Assembly: GCA_016700415.1 (NCBI GenBank)
Contig: CP065018.1
Span: 3,664,001-3,728,000, forward strand
DNA: 64,000 nucleotides
From: Flavobacteriales bacterium
Lineage (GTDB): Bacteria; Bacteroidota; Bacteroidia; Flavobacteriales_F; PHOS-HE28
Direction: 5' to 3'
Below are positions 58,445 through 64,000 of this stretch, in pieces (position 1 is the first letter of the stretch; the number at the start of each line of letters is the position of its first letter). Both the position numbers and the translations under genes were made by a program. The notes beneath the pieces are model-generated. The model was not told the origin of the DNA and made no database searches. It saw only the letters and a program-made list of their open reading frames with translations.

Positions 58445-59924
58445 GCTTCCGTTCCTCGTCGGCCTTCACCCTGATGCTGTGAAGCACCGCCCCGAGTCCT
58501 TGGCTTGGCAAGGGCCCTGGAGATGCTGTCAACTCGCGGCCTTGCAACAAGAAAAGCACGGGGGTGTTCCGGACCCGCAGGGCGTCCAGCAGCTCTTGCC
58601 GGTCAGCGGGAATAAACCAGTTGGGACCGCTTTTCGGATGGGTGCGCAGCCATGTCGCCAGTTGGGCCGGGCTGTCCTCCAGCGCGATCCCGATGAAGGT
58701 GGCATAGCCGTCGTATTCCGTCCGCAGTTTTTCCAAGGCGCCTAGTTCCTGCTCGCCGTATGCGCCGCGGGTCCCGGTGATCATCAGGCAGACCGGGCCA
58801 TGGAAAAGGCTATCGATATCCACTTGCGATCCGCTTGTATCGATCAACGAAAGCGCTGGTAGAGGCGTTCCCGCTGTCATCGTAGTGAGGTCCCAAAGCA
58901 TGTTGGCCGCAATGGCACGATGCTCCTGAAAGGCGGAATGTTCACGCACATCTTCGAACACTTTCAAAATGCCGGCATGGTTGAACTGCGCGTTGCCCTG
59001 CTCTGCGTAAAGCCCGGTGATCAGCACCAGTTCGTTCAGCCGGGGCGACTTCAGGAAATCGTTCTTCGCGAGCAATGCTTTGAGGCTGTCCGTGCGGCCC
59101 TCTTGGATATCCTTCAGCAGTGCATCAGTGTCCGTGCGGAAGGGAAAGCGCATGAGGTGATCGGCGAAGAAGGCCGTGAAAAAGCGCGTGTATTCAGGCA
59201 CATTGTAGAGCACCGGCTTGTCTTTCAGGTAGCGGTCGAAGAGTGCGCGGTCGGTGGTGCGGGGGCCGAGGCGCAGACCTGCAATACCGTACTCCACGTC
59301 GCTTTGAAACCACGGATCTTCCACGTCGGCATAGAACTTCCGGAGCTTCCGTTCGAAGGTGTCCACACGGGCTTCGCTCCAGCGGGGAGAAAGGAAGAGG
59401 TCGGTCTGTTTCCGGGCGGTGTCGTGCACCATGGTCCCGGTACCGCTTCGTTCCTTGGCCACCGCATCCATCCCGGCATCCTGATCAGTGGCAAGGTCTT
59501 CCGCCACGAACGCGTCCAAGCGCTCGTTCAGGTCGCTCACCATAGCGTTCACGTCCAAGTGGTCCAGGTCGAGGAAGATCAGGTCCACGCGTGCGGTCCC
59601 GCTGATGGGAAGCGCTTGATCGGTGCGTGGTGCGGGCATTTGAACGTGGTAGGATCCCGCGCGCAGAAAAAGGTCGGCGCCCACATCGCCGATGCGGAGC
59701 AAGGCGCGTTCGGTGCCTTCCACTTCGGCGTTCAAGGTCACATCCCCCTTCGCATTGGTCCTGCCATGGGCGATGGCTTCTTTCCGAAGGGTGACCGCAT
59801 CCATGTAGCGGTACAGCACCACCTGTTGGTCGGGATAGGTGGGCGCGTGTACCTGAATGCTCACCGGCGCGGCGCTCAGGGCGAGGCCGAACGGAAGAAG
59901 GATGCCTAAGAGAAGAATTTTCAT
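58407..59924 (-). CDS. Secreted TlpA/AhpC-like thioredoxin-fold protein lacking the CxxC
   Basis: A 505-residue protein with a signal peptide (MKILLLGILLPFGLALSAA), a DUF4369-like beta domain (VSIQVHAPTYPDQQVVLYRY), a long helical middle and a C-terminal thioredoxin-like domain (GTPLPALSLIDTSGSQVDID to VRNTPVLFLLQGRE, about 360-480). Where TlpA-type proteins carry WCxxC it has GPVCLMITGTRGAYGEQE, so no redox pair is present and disulfide chemistry is unlikely. Last gene of the DUF3822-rsmD-coaD-TlpA-like run (4-base overlap with coaD). Confidence 0.83.
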   Translation of the reverse strand: MKILLLGILLPFGLALSAAPVSIQVHAPTYPDQQVVLYRYMDAVTLRKEAIAHGRTNAKGDVTLNAEVEGTERALLRIGDVGADLFLRAGSYHVQMPAPRTDQALPISGTARVDLIFLDLDHLDVNAMVSDLNERLDAFVAEDLATDQDAGMDAVAKERSGTGTMVHDTARKQTDLFLSPRWSEARVDTFERKLRKFYADVEDPWFQSDVEYGIAGLRLGPRTTDRALFDRYLKDKPVLYNVPEYTRFFTAFFADHLMRFPFRTDTDALLKDIQEGRTDSLKALLAKNDFLKSPRLNELVLITGLYAEQGNAQFNHAGILKVFEDVREHSAFQEHRAIAANMLWDLTTMTAGTPLPALSLIDTSGSQVDIDSLFHGPVCLMITGTRGAYGEQELGALEKLRTEYDGYATFIGIALEDSPAQLATWLRTHPKSGPNWFIPADRQELLDALRVRNTPVLFLLQGRELTASPGPLPSQGLGAVLHSIRVKADEERKLRPDRGVLPPRR

Positions 59925-60382
59925 GCCGTGCGGACCGCCGCAGGAACGAACGCGGACACGTCGGCATTATTGGCCATCAGCTCCCGGACGATGGTGCTGC
60001 TGATGTGCGCATGTTCGGGCAATGCCGGCAGGAAGATGGTCTCCACGCCGCGCAGCGCATGGTTCATCAAGGCGATGCTGCGCTCGTTCCCATGGTCCGT
60101 GCTGTTGCGCAGGCCGCGTACGATATGCTTCGCACCCAGTTCCACACAGAGGTCGGCGGTGAGGCCTTGGAACGAAATGGCCTCGATCTTCGGGCTGTGG
60201 GCGAAGGACTTTTTCAGCCAGTCCAATCGTTGTTCGAAGGGGAACATGTAGCTTTTGGTGCTGTTCTCACCCATGGCCACCACGATGCGGTCGAAGAGCG
60301 GCAGGGCGCGCATCACGATGCTCACGTGGCCGATGGTCACGGGGTCGAAGGATCCGGGGAAAACGGCGATTCGCTCGCTCAT
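59921..60382 (-). CDS. coaD: Phosphopantetheine adenylyltransferase
   Basis: A 153-residue enzyme making dephospho-CoA from 4'-phosphopantetheine and ATP. It has IAVFPGSFDPVTIGHVSIVM (nucleotidyl-transferase T/HxGH, residues 5-24), ERSIALMNHALRGVETIFLP and HAHISSTIVRELMANNADVS (IS-S-T-x-V-R). ATG 60382 overlaps the rsmD stop as ATGA, and its own stop overlaps the TlpA-like start. Confidence 0.97.
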   Translation of the reverse strand: MSERIAVFPGSFDPVTIGHVSIVMRALPLFDRIVVAMGENSTKSYMFPFEQRLDWLKKSFAHSPKIEAISFQGLTADLCVELGAKHIVRGLRNSTDHGNERSIALMNHALRGVETIFLPALPEHAHISSTIVRELMANNADVSAFVPAAVRTA

Positions 60383-60927
60383 GGCTGCGGAGGTTTGGGA
60401 GTGAGGAAGCTGAAGTGGATGTTGCTGTACTTCCGGCAAACATCGAACCACGGATCGCCGCTCAGGTCGGTCTCGCGCGGATGCTCGATGATCAGCAGGC
60501 CGTCGGGGGCCAACAGGCCGCGCTCACGGATCAATGTCGGCAAGGTCGCGGTCCCATCGGCATGAAAAGGCGGGTCCGCGAAGATCACATCGTAGCTGCT
60601 GCGGTCGGAACTCAGATAGGTGAACACATCTGCTTTCACCGCATGCCAGTTGGTCAATGCCAGATCGGCCGCGGTGCGCTTGAAGTAGCTGTACAGGGCA
60701 TTGTCCTGCTCCACGCTGATCACCTCTTCCGCGCCACGGCTCAGGAATTCCAATGAGATGCCGCCCACGCCGGCGAAGAGGTCCAGCACGCGGATCCCTT
60801 CCAAGGCGATGGAATGTTGCAGGATGTTGAAGAGCGCCTCCTTGGTGAAGTCGGTGGTAGGTCGCGCCGTGATGCCTTTCGGCGGGGTGATGCGCTTCCC
60901 CTTGAACCGGCCGCCTATGATGCGCAT
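60379..60927 (-). CDS. rsmD: 16S rRNA (guanine966-N2)-methyltransferase
   Basis: A 182-residue enzyme. Visible are MRIIGGRFKGKRITPPKG (N-terminal substrate-binding loop), RPTTDFTKEALFNIL, RVLDLFAGVGGISLEFLSRGA (SAM-binding, about 45-65) and YDVIFADPPF (N/D-P-P-F/Y catalytic motif, about 116-125). Coupled to coaD (ATGA) and overlapped by 13 bases by the end of the DUF3822 gene. Confidence 0.96.
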   Translation of the reverse strand: MRIIGGRFKGKRITPPKGITARPTTDFTKEALFNILQHSIALEGIRVLDLFAGVGGISLEFLSRGAEEVISVEQDNALYSYFKRTAADLALTNWHAVKADVFTYLSSDRSSYDVIFADPPFHADGTATLPTLIRERGLLAPDGLLIIEHPRETDLSGDPWFDVCRKYSNIHFSFLTPKPPQP

Positions 60928-61715
60928 GGGAACTGATCGATCAAGCCGGTCCAGTGGTGGGCGTTCGGCACGGGCAGGTCCACAAGCACGGGATCCTTCG
61001 CGCCGGTGGTGGGGACGGGGCCTTTCAAGAAATACTTCGAGAGAAGATGCTCTTCCCCGGGGGTGAGATGTGTCCCTCCGGCACGGACCTCCACATCATC
61101 CGGTGAAAGCCCGCATTGCTCCAAGGCGAATAGTGTGTAATAGAGCAGGTCTTCCGCCACCGTGGCGTGGAAGGTGTTCGTCAGCAGCAGCTTCCCCCGG
61201 TCCGCCACCACTAAGTCCAAGCGCGTGGCCGAGCGGTGCAGTACAGCTACCGCACCAAATGAGGACCGGCTGAGGGCATGGCTCACCAAAGTGCCATGCA
61301 AGGGCAGGGAGCGGGCATTCGGGAAGCGCTCGAGCAAGGAACGTTCGGCCATCTCATCGTGCAGGTAGATGCAACGTGCGCCGAGGGTCCCGATGGGTTC
61401 ATCACGCAGCAGACCGGTGGGCACGCTGCCGTGTACCAACTTCAGGTGGCGCATTTCGGTGCCGGCCACCAAAGCGCTTTCCGGTACTAATGTGCTGATC
61501 TCCGGCATGGCGGTGAAGGACACGCTCACGGGCTTCCCGGGCATCCGCTGCTCCAGGGGCATGTTTTCGCCCGTACCGCAGACCAAGGCCATCAAACGGC
61601 CCGAGGATTTCTCGTGTACGCACCATGCCTGCAGCGCCGGGGCCACCCAGCAGCTCAAGTGCCAAGCGTGTTCCTTGGCGGCATCGTACTTCGGGTGAAA
61701 ATGTTCCTCGGTCAT
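60915..61715 (-). CDS. DUF3822 family protein (actin-like ATPase fold)
   Basis: A 266-residue protein. FSVSFTAMPEISTLVPESAL-type sequence (VSFTAMPEISTLVPESAL, about 70-87), HALSRSSFGAVAVLHRSATRLDLVV and LFALEQCGLSPDDVEVRAGG match DUF3822 proteins, which are Bacteroidota-specific, look like a degenerate actin-like ATPase and usually lie next to rsmD. Function unknown. The frame is open to 61793, but ATG 61715 (MTEEHFHPKY) is the likely start. Confidence 0.85.
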   Translation of the reverse strand: MTEEHFHPKYDAAKEHAWHLSCWVAPALQAWCVHEKSSGRLMALVCGTGENMPLEQRMPGKPVSVSFTAMPEISTLVPESALVAGTEMRHLKLVHGSVPTGLLRDEPIGTLGARCIYLHDEMAERSLLERFPNARSLPLHGTLVSHALSRSSFGAVAVLHRSATRLDLVVADRGKLLLTNTFHATVAEDLLYYTLFALEQCGLSPDDVEVRAGGTHLTPGEEHLLSKYFLKGPVPTTGAKDPVLVDLPVPNAHHWTGLIDQFPCAS

Positions 61716-61934
61716 CGGGAATATTGCGATGGCTCTTTTTCGTGTGCCACAAAGGAACTCATTTCCGCTTGCTGCGCTTTGGGAAGTGATCAAGGAAGTT
61801 CAGCGGCTATCCCGAACTTCACCGCCCAACTCAGATGCCCGCGCTCGGTGCCTGAGGACCTCGAAGGCCCGAGTGCGGGCTGCATAGGGCCTCCGGCCCG
61901 TCTGATCCCGACGCTCTCTCGAATCACACCAGCC

Positions 61935-63410
61935 ATGGCCAGCCTCACCGAAAGCCTGCTCACCCGTCTGGGACACGTGCCTACACAAGGCCAGCACAAG
62001 GCCATGGATGCCTTGTCACGCTTGTTGGCCACGGAAAAGGAACGCGCCACACTGGTGTTGAAAGGCTACGCAGGCACCGGGAAGACCACCTTAGTAGGTG
62101 CTTTGGTGAAGGTGCTCGCCGAAGCGCGCAAACCCGTGGTGTTGCTGGCCCCAACGGGCCGTGCAGCCAAAGTGCTCAGCGCTTATGCTGGAGCTTCCGC
62201 CAGCACCATCCACCGGCGCATCTATCGCACGGCAGGCGACGATGACGGCGGCTACGGCGGCATCTCCGTGGCACCCAACAAGGAACAACATGCGCTCTTC
62301 GTAGTGGACGAGGCCAGTATGATCGGTAAGGGCGGCGGCAGCGCATTCGATCGCGACCTGCTGGCGGACCTCTTCCAGTACGTCTTCTCCTCCGCCGGGA
62401 ACAAGCTGCTGCTGATCGGCGACCCGGCACAGCTGCCCCCCGTTGGCAGTGACCACAGCCCGGCATTGGACGTAAAGGAGCTGGCGGAACAAGGTCTGTT
62501 GGCAGGCAGCATCGAGCTTACCGATGTGGTGCGGCAGGCCGAAGCCTCCGGGATCCTCGTGAACGCAACGGCCCTGCGCGATACACTGGCTTCAATGCCT
62601 GTGACGGAGCAAGCGGGCATTGGGGAAGTCCACGTACCGGCGGAGGAAAAGATCATTCCGCACTTCATCACCGGCTTTCCCGATGTGGTCCGTGTGGAAG
62701 GCTATGACCTGCAGGATGCGCTGGAGGAAGCATACGCCCGCCACGGTGACGGGGAGGTCTGCCTGATCTGCCGCAGCAACAAACGCGCCTACCAGTACAG
62801 CCAACAGGTGCGGGCACGGATCCACGGATTCGAAGAGGAACTGGAGGCTAACGACCGCTTGATGGTGGTGAAGAACAACTACTTCTGGGCGTCGCGTGAG
62901 AACGGTCCCGGTCCCGGCTCGTTCGGCCTGATCGCCAATGGCGAACAGGTGACCGTGCAGCGCGTACATGGCACCGAGGAACGTTACGGCCTATGCTTCG
63001 CGGACCTGACCATAGGTTGGTGGGACGGCCGCGAGGACCGCGAGCTGGAGGTGAAGGTGATCTTGGACGTACTGGCGAGCGAAGGCCCCGCACTGGCCGG
63101 CGCACGCATGCGGCAACTCGGTCAGGATGTGCTCGCAGGCATCGAGGCGCGCACCAAGGGCGAGCGCTTCCGCCTCTTCAAGCAGGACCCGTATGCCAAC
63201 GCGCTTCAGGTGAAGTATGCTTATGCAGTTACGTGCCACAAGGCGCAGGGTGGCCAATGGAAAAGCGTCTTCGTGGACCAAGGCTACGTCACCGAGGAAA
63301 TGATCGACCGCGAGTACGTGCGCTGGCTTTACACGGCCGTTACGCGTGCCAGCGAAAAGCTCTATCTGCTGAATTTCCACCCGCGGTTCTTTGGGGAGGG
63401 GGAGGAGTGA
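61935..63410 (+). CDS. RecD/Pif1-like superfamily 1 DNA helicase
   Basis: A 491-residue helicase. LKGYAGTGKTTLVGALVKVL (Walker A, about 36-55), VVLLAPTGRAAKVLSAYAGA (Ia), HALFVVDEASMIGKGG (Walker B, about 115-130), KLLLIGDPAQLPPVGSD (motif III) and YAVTCHKAQGGQWKSVFVDQ (UvrD_C_2, motif V) are all visible. The type, near RecD2/ATP-dependent endonuclease domains, is encoded as a stand-alone protein next to the DUF3822-rsmD genes in this phylum. ATG 61935 is chosen within a frame open from 61614. The 219-base gap upstream contains no gene. Confidence 0.93.
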   Translation: MASLTESLLTRLGHVPTQGQHKAMDALSRLLATEKERATLVLKGYAGTGKTTLVGALVKVLAEARKPVVLLAPTGRAAKVLSAYAGASASTIHRRIYRTAGDDDGGYGGISVAPNKEQHALFVVDEASMIGKGGGSAFDRDLLADLFQYVFSSAGNKLLLIGDPAQLPPVGSDHSPALDVKELAEQGLLAGSIELTDVVRQAEASGILVNATALRDTLASMPVTEQAGIGEVHVPAEEKIIPHFITGFPDVVRVEGYDLQDALEEAYARHGDGEVCLICRSNKRAYQYSQQVRARIHGFEEELEANDRLMVVKNNYFWASRENGPGPGSFGLIANGEQVTVQRVHGTEERYGLCFADLTIGWWDGREDRELEVKVILDVLASEGPALAGARMRQLGQDVLAGIEARTKGERFRLFKQDPYANALQVKYAYAVTCHKAQGGQWKSVFVDQGYVTEEMIDREYVRWLYTAVTRASEKLYLLNFHPRFFGEGEE

Positions 63411-63421
63411 GCAACAAGGGC

Positions 63422-64000
63422 TCAAGCCGCCACGATGCGCCAGCCATCACTTGCCAATTCTGTCGCGATGCTCACCAGATGGTCCGTTCCGATCTGCGCT
63501 GTGCGCACATGGTATTCCGCTGCGGCCATGCGCACGAAGTCCGGATGCGAGATCTTCATCCTGTTCAGCGCTGCGCCCACTTCCAAGCTGTGCAGGTCGT
63601 CCATCAGGCCAACGCCGCAGGCCTTCAGCACGGCCTCCTTGCGGGTCCACAGTTCCAAGAAGCGGCGCTTGCCATTCTCGGCCTCCGCGATGCTGGCTAC
63701 CTCCGGCGGCGTGAAGTAGTGGTCGGCCACACGCTCATGGTCCGTACGCCGGTTCATGGTCTCGATGTCCGCACCGATGGGCTCCTTCGCTACCGCTACT
63801 AGCACGGCATCTTTCGTGTCGCTCAGATTGAAATGGACCGGATGCCCTTCCAGGAAGGGTTTCCCGAATTCGCCACGACGGAGTATCAGGTTCTTCGCCG
63901 GTCGGCCGAGGTAATGGCCCAAGGTCTCACGCAGAAGGCCATGCCCAAGGATGTAGCGGTCGTGGTCCGTGGCGAAACGGAAGCGCTCGGCACGGGCCAG
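63422..64000 (-). CDS. 4'-phosphopantetheinyl transferase, Sfp-like (5' end beyond the right edge)
   Basis: The frame is open to the window edge; 192 codons are visible. The Sfp core is clear: RFRFATDHDRYILGHGLLRE (first conserved block), FNLSDTKDAVLVAVA, IGADIETMNRR (metal-binding G-x-D-x-E) and FLELWTRKEAVLKACGVGL (W-x-x-K-E-A). The enzyme transfers phosphopantetheine from CoA to carrier proteins. Convergent with the helicase gene (11-base gap). Confidence 0.92.
   Translation of the reverse strand: MARAERFRFATDHDRYILGHGLLRETLGHYLGRPAKNLILRRGEFGKPFLEGHPVHFNLSDTKDAVLVAVAKEPIGADIETMNRRTDHERVADHYFTPPEVASIAEAENGKRRFLELWTRKEAVLKACGVGLMDDLHSLEVGAALNRMKISHPDFVRMAAAEYHVRTAQIGTDHLVSIATELASDGWRIVAA

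Noticed and set aside
1..64000. tRNA or rRNA genes
   Set aside because: No cloverleaf or rRNA-like stretch was recognised in the intergenic regions I read; a covariance-model scan would be decisive.

Overview
The window reads as chromosome of a Bacteroidota bacterium, most likely a GC-rich member of the Flavobacteriales. Two large secreted proteins end in type IX secretion C-terminal sorting domains. Several starts are preceded by a TAnnTTTG-type promoter box. Lineage-typical families are present (DUF4783, DUF3822, DUF2490, a SMUG2-like uracil-DNA glycosylase, a PASTA protein next to ddl, a LytS/LytTR pair with a TPR sensor). Most genes overlap by 1-14 bases or sit a few bases apart.

Layout. 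1-7.5 kb: a GT-C-like membrane protein (cut by the left edge), a secreted M1 peptidase with a long C-terminal extension, and the coupled DUF4783-nadC-yihY run, with rlmH opposite. 7.5-18.4 kb: a surface-polysaccharide locus with four glycosyltransferases, a fucosyltransferase-like enzyme, three methyltransferases, a flippase and a polymerase-like membrane protein. 18.6-24.5 kb: rdgB, ddl, a PASTA protein, a type IX-secreted protein whose signal peptide is frame-shifted from its body, and an RluA-type pseudouridine synthase. 24.5-32.2 kb: a second FkbM methyltransferase, a serine hydrolase, a zinc-peptidase-like lipoprotein, a decayed toxin-antitoxin locus and a 1238-residue FG-GAP protein flanked by two copies of a 48-bp double-hairpin repeat. 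32.5-46.6 kb: an Uup-like ABC-F protein, a two-component pair, an SCO operon, an acyl-CoA ligase, SMUG2-like UDG, an LptF/G permease, tgt, a glycosyltransferase and an ECF sigma factor. 46.7-47.4 kb: rsmG. 47.4-54.7 kb: an AT-richer accessory island. 54.7-64 kb: an MsbA-like transporter, pyrE, a NUDIX protein, the DUF3822-rsmD-coaD-TlpA-like operon, a RecD-like helicase and a phosphopantetheinyl transferase cut by the right edge.

The most unusual part is the island. A gene for a single-HKD PLD nuclease-like protein with a J-domain-like HPD motif overlaps by 14 bases a gene for a protein built from about nineteen 25-residue Trp-rich repeats. The junction between the two genes occurs twice, separated by an IS3-family element. 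The left copy keeps the PLD gene and only the first 58 codons of the repeat gene; the right copy keeps the last 45 codons of a second PLD gene and a whole repeat gene. The IS has no target duplication. The simplest reading is two tandem, diverged two-gene cassettes collapsed by an IS-mediated deletion. No function is established.

A second theme is intergenic structure. Long imperfect hairpins made of repeated short words (GAGTC type, GATTAGCTGATG type and others) lie just 3' of many stop codons and sometimes supply the stop codon.
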